From assembly GCA_002309255.1 (NCBI GenBank), contig DBXI01000073.1, forward strand, positions 9,601 through 40,896: a DNA stretch of 31,296 nucleotides, read 5' to 3'. The translations under genes and the position numbers were made by a program. The notes under the pieces are model-generated. The model was not told the origin of the DNA. It saw only the letters and a list, made by a program, of their open reading frames with translations, and did not search any database. Below are positions 15,200 through 23,297 of this stretch, piece after piece (within the stretch, counting starts at the first letter, position 1; each line of letters opens with the position of its first letter). Source of the stretch: Bacteroidales bacterium UBA1216 (GTDB taxonomy: Bacteria; Bacteroidota; Bacteroidia; Bacteroidales; Paludibacteraceae).

Positions 15200-16603
15200 A
15201 TGAAAACAACAATTCTAAATAGGCTTTTCTCTTTGAGCGCAGTGGTCTTTGCTCTTTCAGCAATAGCGGTCTCTTTCACCGCGTGCAAGGAGCGGAATAC
15301 GGACTTCAACCTGTCGGGCAACTGCGACATCGTTGCATTGACGCTTGACGAGAAGTACGAAGGTGCGATAGACCTGAAGAGCAGGACGGTGGTGGTAGCT
15401 ATCCCAGAGACCTACGACGAGCACGTGATGACTGTTACCGCGATCACCCTGTCCGAGGGCGCAACGGCTGACCTTCACGTGGGTGATCAACTGAACCTCA
15501 CTACGCCACGCGCTATCCGCGTCAGCAACGGCGATGTGCAGCTCGAATATACGCTCACCGTCAAGCACGATGAGGCACGCATCACAGGCTTCGTGATCAA
15601 CGGTCAGTATATAGGTGTCATCAACCAGACGGCACACACGATCACCGCACAGGTGCCCGCAGGCAGCAACCTCCGCTCACTCACACCTACCATAACCTAT
15701 ACGGAGGGTGCAACCCTTACTCCCGCCAGCGGCGTGGCACAGGATTTCACCAGCCCCGTCCGGTACACCGTGACCTACGGCACGGCATCGCTCACCTATA
15801 CTGTTACTGTGACCGAGATGAGTGCACCGCACGTGCTCTATGTAGGCTTGGCGGAAACGCAGCAGCAACTGCCCATCGAGGAGCAGACTGCTTGCACATG
15901 GCTACTGAGCAATGTGGAGAAAGCCGCTTACGCCAGCTTTGCACAACTGCAAGCCGGTCAGGTTGACCTGAGCGAGTGCAAGGTCATCTGGTGGCATCTG
16001 CATAAGGATGGCGGCATTGACGGCAAGGGACAGTTCGAGAACAACGCCGTTCAAGCCCTCGCTGCCGTGGACGCGCTGAAGGCGTACTACCAGGCAGGTG
16101 GATCGTTCCTTCTCACGCGTTATGCAACTTATCTGCCCGCGTACATCGGTGAAGCCGACTGCGTGCCTAACAACTGCTGGGGACAAAACGAAGCCGATGC
16201 TGAGACCGTTGGCGGATCGTGGGATTTCAGTATTGCCGGACATGCTGACCACGCCCTGTGGCAGAACCTGCTGATGAAGTCCGACGCACCGGAGAATGTC
16301 TTCGTCTGCGATGCAGGCTACCGCATCACCAACTCCACCGCCCAGTACCACATCGGTGCTGACTGGGGTGGCTATGAGAACCGTGAGGTCTTCCGTAGCA
16401 AGACCGGTGCCATCGACATAGCCGGCAGCAACGATGCAGTTGTAGCATGGGAGTACCTACGCACGGCTAACCACGGTGCGATCGTCTGCATCGGTTCGGG
16501 ATGCTATGACTGGTACTCTGTAGCAGGCGAAGCCGGTACGGAATATTACCACCAGAACATCGCCAAGATAACGGAGAATGCGATCAACTACTTGAAGAAT
16601 TGA
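15200..16603 (+). CDS. DUF4960 surface fructan-binding lipoprotein
   Basis: A 467-residue lipoprotein with signal peptide MKTTILNRLFSLSAV and lipobox SFTAC (C29). Two or three Ig-like beta modules follow (to about 210, with TITYTEGATLTPASGV and VRYTVTYGTASLTYTVTV). The rest is a domain I recognise as DUF4960 (VIWWHLHKDGG, RYATYLPAYIGE, VCIGSGCYDWYS). In the Bacteroides fructan locus the gene in this position encodes a surface glycan-binding protein that holds levan; the same role is inferred here. Starts at 15059 and 15182 are possible, but 15200 gives the best signal peptide and aligns with the start of the next gene, whose first 55 bases are nearly the same. Confidence 0.85.
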   Translation: MKTTILNRLFSLSAVVFALSAIAVSFTACKERNTDFNLSGNCDIVALTLDEKYEGAIDLKSRTVVVAIPETYDEHVMTVTAITLSEGATADLHVGDQLNLTTPRAIRVSNGDVQLEYTLTVKHDEARITGFVINGQYIGVINQTAHTITAQVPAGSNLRSLTPTITYTEGATLTPASGVAQDFTSPVRYTVTYGTASLTYTVTVTEMSAPHVLYVGLAETQQQLPIEEQTACTWLLSNVEKAAYASFAQLQAGQVDLSECKVIWWHLHKDGGIDGKGQFENNAVQALAAVDALKAYYQAGGSFLLTRYATYLPAYIGEADCVPNNCWGQNEADAETVGGSWDFSIAGHADHALWQNLLMKSDAPENVFVCDAGYRITNSTAQYHIGADWGGYENREVFRSKTGAIDIAGSNDAVVAWEYLRTANHGAIVCIGSGCYDWYSVAGEAGTEYYHQNIAKITENAINYLKN

Positions 16604-16629
16604 TAATTGACAATTGATAATTGATATTT
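16598..16629. repeat. AATTGATAATTGA-type simple repeat
   Basis: Seven-base units in the spacer between the DUF4960 and GH32 genes; the stop codon of the first gene lies inside it. Compare 8634-8667. Confidence 0.6.
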
Positions 16630-16636
16630 CAGAGTT

Positions 16637-18259
16637 ATGAAAACGACAAATCTAAATAGGCTTTTTTCTTTGAACGCAGTGGTCTTTTTTCTTTCGACTA
16701 TTAGCGCAGCTGTCTTCTTCGGCTGCGAGCAGAAGGTACCTGTTGATCCGCAGCGCGACTGGGACGCCACGACCGAGCAGTACGCGTCGGTTGATGAGAA
16801 GACTTCGGATACGTACTACAAGCCCTACGCAGGTTTTGTAGGTGACCCGATGCCGTTCTTTGATCCGGTGAGCAAGAACTTCAAGGTGCTGTACTTGCAG
16901 GAGTACCGTCCGAACATGGCGGGTACGTACCACCCGTTCTGGGGTGTGCAGACCAGCGATGCGGCGAACTACACCGCGCTGGGCGAGGTGCTACCTACCG
17001 GCAGCCGCGCCGAGCAGGATGCAGCACTCGGTACAGGCTGCGCCGTGTATAACGAACAGGACAAGCTCTACTACATCTTCTACACCGCCAATCGTGATCA
17101 GCCCAAGACGGGCGAGGATGCACAGATCGTGATGATGGCTACTTCGCCGGACTTCAAGACGTGGACGAAAGACCCGCTGTTCCGTCTGCGTGGCATGGAG
17201 TATGCCTACAGCAGTTCGGATTTCCGCGACCCGCAGGTGTGGCAGGGCGAGGACGGCTTGTGGCACATGGTGGTCGCTACGAGGGTCGGCGGCAAGGGTA
17301 ATCTTGCCGAGTTCACCTCGCCAGACCTGAAGGCGTGGACGCACCAGGGCGTGTTCATGTCGATGATGTGGGATCGTTTCTACGAGTGCCCGGACGTGTT
17401 CAAGATGGGCGACTGGTGGTACCTCGTGTATAGCGAGATGCACAGCGCTATTCGTCGCGTGCAGTACTTCAAGGGGCGCACGCTGGACGAACTCAAGGCG
17501 TGCACGGCAGGTGATGCGGGGCTCTGGCCGGACAGCCACGAGGGTTTCCTCGACAGCCGCGCGTTCTATGCAGGCAAGACGGCAAGTGATGGTACAGACC
17601 GATATATCTGGGGCTGGTGCCCGACACGCGAGGGTAACGACAACACCAAGACGAACTCCGGCAGCGAGCCGCAGTGGGCAGGCTCGCTCGTAGCACACCG
17701 ACTCATCCAGCATGAGGACGGCACACTCACCCTCGGCAAGATCGACGGCATTGACAAGAAGTACAACACTGCCAAAACCGTCAAACTGATGGCGCAGAGC
17801 GACGAGGGTGTGACCGTAGAAGGCAGCAACTATACGTTGGAGGCGAACAGCTATGCATTGTTCAACCGCCTCGGCTACCACAACCACATCTCCATGACCG
17901 TCACCACCGCTACGGCTACCGACAAGTTCGGTATCTCGCTCGTGCGCGGCACGGACAGTGAGAAGTATTATACCTTGATCGTTAACCCCGAAGGCGCAAG
18001 CAAACGCAAGATCAACTTCGAGGAAGAGGGTAGTGCAGGCAAGGGCTTCATCGAGGCTATTGACGGCTACATGTTCGATACTCCGGCGGACAACACCTAC
18101 AAGATAGATATCTTCACCGACAACTCGGTGTTGGTGCTGTACATCAACGACAACGTGTGCTACACCAACCGAATATATGGCATACAGCACAACTGCTGGT
18201 CGGTGAACAGCTACAATGGTACGATCAAGGTGACAGATATGAAAGTAACCAATTATTAA
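16637..18259 (+). CDS. GH32 lipoprotein, likely surface endo-fructanase
   Basis: A 540-residue lipoprotein (lipobox FFGC, C30). It belongs to the GH32 branch in which the usual WMNDPNG is replaced by VGDPMPFFD. The probable catalytic residues are nucleophile D70 (GDPMPF), D198 in FRDP and acid/base E250 in YECPDVF. A five-bladed propeller should span about 65-350 and a beta-sandwich about 390-540 (HISMTVTTATATDKFGIS to VLVLYINDNVCYTNRI). By position it matches the surface endo-levanase of the Bacteroides fructan locus, so cutting long chains outside the cell is inferred; levan versus inulin cannot be read from the sequence. The signal-peptide coding DNA is nearly a copy of that of the preceding gene. 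Confidence 0.88.
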   Translation: MKTTNLNRLFSLNAVVFFLSTISAAVFFGCEQKVPVDPQRDWDATTEQYASVDEKTSDTYYKPYAGFVGDPMPFFDPVSKNFKVLYLQEYRPNMAGTYHPFWGVQTSDAANYTALGEVLPTGSRAEQDAALGTGCAVYNEQDKLYYIFYTANRDQPKTGEDAQIVMMATSPDFKTWTKDPLFRLRGMEYAYSSSDFRDPQVWQGEDGLWHMVVATRVGGKGNLAEFTSPDLKAWTHQGVFMSMMWDRFYECPDVFKMGDWWYLVYSEMHSAIRRVQYFKGRTLDELKACTAGDAGLWPDSHEGFLDSRAFYAGKTASDGTDRYIWGWCPTREGNDNTKTNSGSEPQWAGSLVAHRLIQHEDGTLTLGKIDGIDKKYNTAKTVKLMAQSDEGVTVEGSNYTLEANSYALFNRLGYHNHISMTVTTATATDKFGISLVRGTDSEKYYTLIVNPEGASKRKINFEEEGSAGKGFIEAIDGYMFDTPADNTYKIDIFTDNSVLVLYINDNVCYTNRIYGIQHNCWSVNSYNGTIKVTDMKVTNY

Positions 18260-18273
18260 CCCTATAAATAGTT

Positions 18274-19131
18274 ATGATTATGAGAAAATTTTTCCTTATC
18301 GCTGCTCTGTTTGCAGCAATGACAATTAATGCAACCGACCTGTTCGTAGGTTCACAACTTGTAGAATGGGGTGACGGTCTAAAAATCGAAGCATCTAAAT
18401 TTGCTGACGTTGTAGCCGGTCAGAAACTCGTATTCACATACGAAGACGCTACAGACGGTTTGGAATTCAAGGTGCTGAACGAGCATTTCGACCACCTTGC
18501 CGGTTCACGCAAGAATGTATGGATTAACGGTAACGGCTCATATGAGCTTTATCTCACTCCTGGAGCAGTAGCAGCTGTCAAGGAGCATGGTTTGCAAATC
18601 ATCGGTGCGCACTTCACCGCAACCAAGGTCGAGGTCGTGGATGGTGAAGCAAGAGAAGGCGTTATTACGCTTTGGAAAGGATTCTATTGGGTAGATAATT
18701 GGGGAGAGATGTTGTTCTATCCCGAGGTTTGTACAACGGTTGACTGGAGCACCATAGACGCTATCCGTTTTTATTCTGAAGCAGGTCGCTCTGATTTTGA
18801 TGTGAACTTCAAGAAAGGCTGGGGTGACGGTGAGCATATCGGCGGTATTTCCGACATGTCGGCAGGCGACGGCTATGTTGAGCTGCCCCTAAACGATGCA
18901 AGACGCGAGCTCCTTGCTTCGGTTGACAATGAATTGATCGTGCAATGCTTTAAGGGCGACAACAAGGCTGCATTCAATGCAACCGACATCGTGCTCGTTC
19001 CTAAGAAGGAAACGCCGACCTCTATCAGCCGATCATCATTGGAGAGCAAGGCTGTAAAGATGATTGAGAACGGTCAGGTGATCATCATCCGCGACGGCGT
19101 TCGTTACAATGCGCTGGGTGCAAGAATGTGA
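18274..19131 (+). CDS. secreted two-module protein of a locus-specific family, paralogue 1
   Basis: A 285-residue protein with signal peptide MIMRKFFLIAAL to TINA; a start at 18280 is also possible. Mature residues begin TDLFVGSQLVEWGDGL. Module 1 (about 21-118) carries IEASKFADVVAGQKL, EFKVLNEHFDHLAGS and GLQIIGAHFTATKVE. Module 2 (about 127-247) has a similar strand order (TLWKGFYWVDNW, AIRFYSEAGRSDF, NATDIVLVP). The spacing suggests two jelly-roll-like carbohydrate-binding modules; I see no catalytic motif and cannot name the family. The tail KMIENGQVIIIRDG plus VRYNALGARM is shared with 19255 and 20178. A role in holding fructan or enzymes at the surface is inferred from context. Confidence 0.8.
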   Translation: MIMRKFFLIAALFAAMTINATDLFVGSQLVEWGDGLKIEASKFADVVAGQKLVFTYEDATDGLEFKVLNEHFDHLAGSRKNVWINGNGSYELYLTPGAVAAVKEHGLQIIGAHFTATKVEVVDGEAREGVITLWKGFYWVDNWGEMLFYPEVCTTVDWSTIDAIRFYSEAGRSDFDVNFKKGWGDGEHIGGISDMSAGDGYVELPLNDARRELLASVDNELIVQCFKGDNKAAFNATDIVLVPKKETPTSISRSSLESKAVKMIENGQVIIIRDGVRYNALGARM

Positions 19132-19132
19132 T

Positions 19133-19235
19133 CGCGTTCGGCAACGCGGTCGCACCGATGTCGCTTTGCGACATAAAAGCGACACGTGCCTCCGCTCTCC
19201 CCACCACAACCCTTATAGGTTGTGTCGTGGACCCC
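19133..19235 (+). ncRNA. conserved structured RNA element, copy C, between paralogues 1 and 2
   Basis: The outer stem is GGCAACG-CG-GTCGC (19140-19153) with GCGAC-A-CGTGCC (19179-19190). The inner hairpin is a perfect ATGTCGC (19158-19164), loop TTT, GCGACAT (19168-19174). The conserved TCCGCTCTCCCC follows, overlapping a second stem (CCAC...ACAACC with GGTTGT...GTGG, 19201-19230) and GGACCCC. There is no promoter box just upstream, so it is probably part of the long transcript. The element starts two bases after the preceding stop codon and ends 20 bases before the next start. Confidence 0.72.
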
Positions 19236-19254
19236 AAGAAAGAAACATAAAGAT

Positions 19255-20124
19255 ATGAAGATTAAAGGATTTAGGAATATGAAAAAGTTTATTGTTCTCG
19301 CAGCTGCGGCTGTAATCAGTGTGGCAGCATCAGCAACGGATCTTTGGACAGGATCGAAACATGTATCATGGAGTGAGGGCGGTCTGCAGATTGCAGCCGA
19401 CAAGTTTGCTGACGCCCAGCCCGGGCAGAAGATTGTGGTACACTTCACCGGTGCCAGTGACGGCATGGAGTTCAAGGTTATCAATGAGCATTTCGACCAT
19501 CTTGCCGGTTCGCGTGAAGCGTTGTGGATCAGCGGTGACGGTGTGATTGAACAGTTCCTTACAGAAGCCGCCGTAGTCGGAGTGAAGACCTACGGCTTGG
19601 AGATCATCGGATCTAACTTCACCTGCACGGGTGTCGAGCTGTTGGACGGCAAGGAGCTCAAGCCGGGCATCAGTGTGTGGACGGGATTCTTCTGGGCAGA
19701 CGAGTGGAGCACACTCGAGCTCTATCGTGACGGCTACTGCAATGTAGATTTCAGTTCGGTGACAGCTATCCGTTTCTACTCGGAAGCCCCGGGCACGGAG
19801 TATGTGCTTAACTTCCTACAGAACTGGGATGCGGGCGGCAAGTTCGCTGATCAGTCCGTGATGACGGATGGCGAGGGTTACAAGGAGCTCGCGCTGACGG
19901 ATGAGCTTCGTGCGCAGTTGCCCGAGGCGGGACACTGGATGATTCAGTTCAACAAGGAGGGTTTGGATCCGTTCAATGTGACGGATATTGTTCTGGTAAC
20001 TGGCACCACTGCTGTGGAGAGCGTTGAGCAGTCAGCGGTCAGCACCCGGAAAGTGATCGAGAACGGTCAGGTGGTTATTATCCGCGAGGGCGTTCGTTAT
20101 AACGCGCTGGGAGCACAACTTTGA
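19255..20124 (+). CDS. secreted two-module protein of a locus-specific family, paralogue 2
   Basis: A 289-residue protein, clearly a duplicate of paralogue 1: both have TDLW/F at the mature N-terminus, IxAxKFAD, NEHFDHLAGSR, GLEIIGSNFTCT and a second module with AIRFYSEAPG and FNVTDIVLV. The tail is KVIENGQVVIIREG plus VRYNALGAQL, and the DNA of the tails is also closely alike. The start at 19255 gives MKIKGFRNMKKFIVL; the inner ATG at 19279 gives a more ordinary signal peptide (MKKFIVLAAAAVISVAASA) and is equally possible. An upstream start at 19222 would lie in the RNA element and is rejected. Function unknown; binding of fructan is a guess. Confidence 0.8.
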   Translation: MKIKGFRNMKKFIVLAAAAVISVAASATDLWTGSKHVSWSEGGLQIAADKFADAQPGQKIVVHFTGASDGMEFKVINEHFDHLAGSREALWISGDGVIEQFLTEAAVVGVKTYGLEIIGSNFTCTGVELLDGKELKPGISVWTGFFWADEWSTLELYRDGYCNVDFSSVTAIRFYSEAPGTEYVLNFLQNWDAGGKFADQSVMTDGEGYKELALTDELRAQLPEAGHWMIQFNKEGLDPFNVTDIVLVTGTTAVESVEQSAVSTRKVIENGQVVIIREGVRYNALGAQL

Positions 20125-20133
20125 TCAACTGCG

Positions 20134-20160
20134 GTACAGGCGGCTGACTACCGCCTGTAC
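20134..20160 (+). terminator. perfect 10-bp hairpin before the second GH32 gene
   Basis: GTACAGGCGG (20134-20143), loop CTGACTA, CCGCCTGTAC (20151-20160). No T run follows, so it is more likely an mRNA-stability or partial-termination hairpin than a full terminator. Confidence 0.5.
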
Positions 20161-20177
20161 TGACCAAAACTGACACT

Positions 20178-21779
20178 ATGCATAACGTACGAATCCTGTT
20201 TCTCATCTGCTGTTGGCTGCTTAGTCTGCCACTGTCAGGGAATGTGTATTATTACCAGCCTTCAGGCGGGCAGTGCGGTGACCCTATGCCGTATTATGAT
20301 GCAGCCACGGGCATGTTCCGCATCTATTACTTGTACGAGACTCGTCCTAATCCCGACTGGACGTATCACCCTGTTCACGCTGTTGAGACGCGCGATGTGG
20401 CACACTACACATCGCTGGGCGAGGTGCTGCCTACGGGTTCGCGTTACGACAACGATGCTGTCATCGGCACGGGCTCGGTGGTGTATTGTGCGGCTGACGG
20501 CTTGTACTACCTGTTCTACACCGGTATGCGTCACAAGACGAGCGATGAGCAGTGCGGTCAGGTTGTGCTCAGTGCCACCTCCAGCGACGGCGTGCATTGG
20601 AGCAAGACGAACTTTTACATGGATGCAACCGTTGGGTACTACTACCGTGATGACTTCCGTGACCCCGATGTGTTCGTCGGCGATGACGGGTTGTACCACA
20701 TGCTGGTAGCGACTGGCAAGGACGGGAGGAACGTGCTGGCGGAGTTCACCTCCTCCAACTGCCGCGAGTGGACGGACAGGGGAGTGTTTATGACCACGAT
20801 GTGGGACCGGTTCTACGAATGCCCGAACGTGTTCAAGATGGGCGAGTGGTGGTACCTCGTGTACAGCGAGAAGCACAAGGAGATCCGTCGGGTGCAGTAT
20901 TTCAAGTCCCGCACGTACGAGGGGTTGAAGGCGTGCACGGCTGATGATGCGGGTCTGTGGCCGGACGATCATGAGGGCTACCTTGACAGTCGTGCGTTCT
21001 ATGCCGGCAAGACGGCGAGTGACGGCGTGAACAGGTATATCTGGGGCTGGTGTCCCACGCGAAGGAACTACGACAATACGGCTGTCAACAACGACGACGG
21101 CGAGCCTGACTGGGGCGGGACGCTGATGGCGCACCGGCTCATCCAGCATGAGGACGGCAGTCTGACGCTGGGCGAGGTACCGGGGATAAGGGACTACTTC
21201 AACAGCGACGTACCGCTGCCCGCTACATCAGTTAACCTGTTCGAGGGGCAGCATCAGCTCTTTTCGCCGCTGACGCAGCAGACGCATATCTCGTTCACGC
21301 TCATCACCGGTAGCGCACAGGACAAGTTCGGCATCTCCGTATGCAGGGACGCCGGCAGCGAGGTGTTCTACTCACTCATCGTCAACCCCGAGGAAGGCGA
21401 CCGGCGCAAGGTGAACTTCGAGCAGGAAGGTGGCATGGGGTTCATACCGTATATCGACGGCTACTTCTTCGCCCGTCCGGAGGACAGGACGTACCACGTG
21501 GATATCTATATCGACAACTCGGTGCTGGTGCTGTACATCAACGACGAGGTATGCTACACCAACCGAGTGTACAGGATGCTGCAGCACGGCTGGAGCATCA
21601 ACTGCTATTCGGGCAGCATGCTGGTGCGCGACATCCGCCAGCAGGTGTATAAGGAAGGAGTGACGGCAGTCCATCTGCTTCAGGAAGATGCATCTGTTAT
21701 GAAAAGGATAGAGAACGGACAAATGGTCATCATCCGAAACGGAGTGCGGTATAATTTGCAGGGAGTTACAGTCCGGTAA
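20178..21779 (+). CDS. secreted GH32 fructanase with C-terminal sorting-like tail
   Basis: A 533-residue relative of the GH32 at 16637. It has a signal peptide (MHNVRILFLICCWLLSL) but no lipobox directly before the mature part. The catalytic residues are probably D35 (CGDPMPYY), D162 (FRDPDVF) and E214 (YECPNVF). Spacing between them equals that in the 16637 enzyme to within one residue. The beta-sandwich ends near 500. It differs by the added tail KRIENGQMVIIRNG plus VRYNLQGVTVR, shared with paralogues 1 and 2. This suggests that it is attached to or exported across the outer membrane by another route than the lipoprotein enzyme. Endo-acting fructan cleavage is inferred from the family branch. 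Confidence 0.85.
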   Translation: MHNVRILFLICCWLLSLPLSGNVYYYQPSGGQCGDPMPYYDAATGMFRIYYLYETRPNPDWTYHPVHAVETRDVAHYTSLGEVLPTGSRYDNDAVIGTGSVVYCAADGLYYLFYTGMRHKTSDEQCGQVVLSATSSDGVHWSKTNFYMDATVGYYYRDDFRDPDVFVGDDGLYHMLVATGKDGRNVLAEFTSSNCREWTDRGVFMTTMWDRFYECPNVFKMGEWWYLVYSEKHKEIRRVQYFKSRTYEGLKACTADDAGLWPDDHEGYLDSRAFYAGKTASDGVNRYIWGWCPTRRNYDNTAVNNDDGEPDWGGTLMAHRLIQHEDGSLTLGEVPGIRDYFNSDVPLPATSVNLFEGQHQLFSPLTQQTHISFTLITGSAQDKFGISVCRDAGSEVFYSLIVNPEEGDRRKVNFEQEGGMGFIPYIDGYFFARPEDRTYHVDIYIDNSVLVLYINDEVCYTNRVYRMLQHGWSINCYSGSMLVRDIRQQVYKEGVTAVHLLQEDASVMKRIENGQMVIIRNGVRYNLQGVTVR

Positions 21780-21820
21780 GTAAAGAACAACAATTGTTTA
21801 ATTCTAAATAGATCTATTGC

Positions 21821-23152
21821 ATGAAACGTTTATTACTGTTTGTGGTTCTGTTGGCAGGTATCCTTTCTGCCAATGCGACCGACATTTGGGAGGGAACCCA
21901 TGATGTCACATGGGAAAACACCGTCTCTATTGAAGCCGACAAGTTTGCGTCGGTGAAAGTCGGTGACTTTATTATCGTTGATCTGTCCTTCTCGGAGGAA
22001 GATGTCATCGAACTCAAGTCCAACGGTCAGCGTCTGCCTGGTACGCTTTACACACGCCGCGGAACGGATTACACGCGCCATGTGGCCTACATTACCGCCG
22101 CTATGCTTGCGCAGCTGCAAACATACGGCCTGGAAGTGTGCGGTAATCATTTCACACTCAGCAAGGTCAGCTACGCGGACGGTAAGAACAACGTTCACGA
22201 GGGCGCCATCTGGACGGGTTACTTCTGGATTGACGAGTGGAAAACTATGGAGTTATGGAAGGAAGCACTGCCTGCCGACCTGTCCGATTACAAGGAGATG
22301 ATTATCTACCACGAGGCCAACCGTACGGATTATGTGCTTAATATCCGTGCGAACTGGGATCCTGCCGGTATCATCTCTGACAAGGGCAGCCACCTGACCA
22401 AGTATGCCACCTATGCCGTGCTTGACCTCTCGGAGGTGGATGTAGCGGGCATCATGACTGCCACCGGCTCCGACCGGCTGCTGGTACAAGGCAACAAGGA
22501 AGACGGCGAGCCGTTCAACATGACCGAGATAGTGCTGGTTAGGAAGAGTTACCACCGTGCGGTGACAGCCGGACGTTATGGCACGATCTGCCTGCCATAC
22601 GCGGCATCTGCCACATCCGGCGCGGAGTTCTACAGCATCCTGGGCAAAGAGGTGGATGGCGGAGGTGCACTGACCAACCTGTGGTTTGAGCAGGCTGAAA
22701 GCCTCGAAGCCGGCGTGCCGTACCTGTTCAAGGCGACAGCTTCCGAACTGACAGTGACCTACACGGGGGCTGTGGCAAACGAACCGGACAACAGTTCGTC
22801 CAACGGACTGGTAGGTGCATATGCCGAGGCTGAGATAGCGAAGTCCGACGACAACTACATCCTGTATAACAACGAGCTCTACAAGGTTGGTTCAAACACC
22901 TACAAGGTGGGAGCCAACCGCGCGTACTTTGACATATCTTCGATGTCTGTATATGACCCGGATAGTGCACCTGCACCGGGACGGAAACGTGTGAGTCTGG
23001 CTACCAGCGGTCATAACACTGCTACGGCTATCGGCTTGATAGAGACAGACAATGCGGGCGTATGGTACGACATGCTCGGACGACCTGTCAAGCATCCGGC
23101 AGAAGGAGGCGTATATATTCAGAATGGAAAGAAAATAATTGTTAACCGATGA
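21821..23152 (+). CDS. secreted multi-module protein, paralogue 3
   Basis: A 443-residue protein with signal peptide MKRLLLFVVLLAGILSANA. The first 240 residues repeat the layout of paralogues 1 and 2 (TDIWEGTHDVTWENT, IEADKFASVKVGD, GLEVCGNHFTLS, GYFWIDEW, NMTEIVLV), but the NEHFDHLAGS motif is not kept. From about 247 a different region follows (RAVTAGRYGTICLPYAAS), a motif I know from Bacteroidales surface proteins. It ends in a different tail, VWYDMLGRPV then GGVYIQNGKKIIVNR, which resembles the type A tail of type IX secretion substrates. The stop overlaps the start of the small gene that follows (ATGA at 23149). Confidence 0.78.
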   Translation: MKRLLLFVVLLAGILSANATDIWEGTHDVTWENTVSIEADKFASVKVGDFIIVDLSFSEEDVIELKSNGQRLPGTLYTRRGTDYTRHVAYITAAMLAQLQTYGLEVCGNHFTLSKVSYADGKNNVHEGAIWTGYFWIDEWKTMELWKEALPADLSDYKEMIIYHEANRTDYVLNIRANWDPAGIISDKGSHLTKYATYAVLDLSEVDVAGIMTATGSDRLLVQGNKEDGEPFNMTEIVLVRKSYHRAVTAGRYGTICLPYAASATSGAEFYSILGKEVDGGGALTNLWFEQAESLEAGVPYLFKATASELTVTYTGAVANEPDNSSSNGLVGAYAEAEIAKSDDNYILYNNELYKVGSNTYKVGANRAYFDISSMSVYDPDSAPAPGRKRVSLATSGHNTATAIGLIETDNAGVWYDMLGRPVKHPAEGGVYIQNGKKIIVNR

Positions 23153-23295
23153 ATGCTATGAAACGTAACTATATCTCACCGCGTAGCGAAGCAACTTTGC
23201 TGCGCCAATCATCCGCTTTGTGCGCGGGCTCAGGCTCCAAGGGTTCGTTGGGTGTCAATTATGACAATCTGGTATCAGGACAAATAGGTGACTGA
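23149..23295 (+). CDS. 48-residue peptide gene overlapping paralogue 3
   Basis: The ATG overlaps the previous TGA (ATGA at 23149-23152), which points to coupled translation; a second in-frame ATG is at 23158. The peptide starts MNAMKRNYISPRSEATLLRQ and goes on with a short glycine- and serine-rich part (LCAGSGSKGSLG) to a C-terminus QIGD. It has no signal peptide. The pattern KxxYxSPxxE followed by a G/S-rich part recalls small Bacteroidales peptides that I have seen but for which I know no function; a modified-peptide precursor is only one thought. The next gene begins 2 bases after its stop, so it sits inside the operon. Confidence 0.65.
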   Translation: MNAMKRNYISPRSEATLLRQSSALCAGSGSKGSLGVNYDNLVSGQIGD

Positions 23296-23297
23296 TT

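Noticed and set aside
16991..18190. 399-codon open frame on the minus strand
   Set aside because: Antisense shadow of the GH32 gene at 16637. The homologous GH32 at 20178 shows the same kind of shadow (20262-21149), which supports an artefact of codon use.
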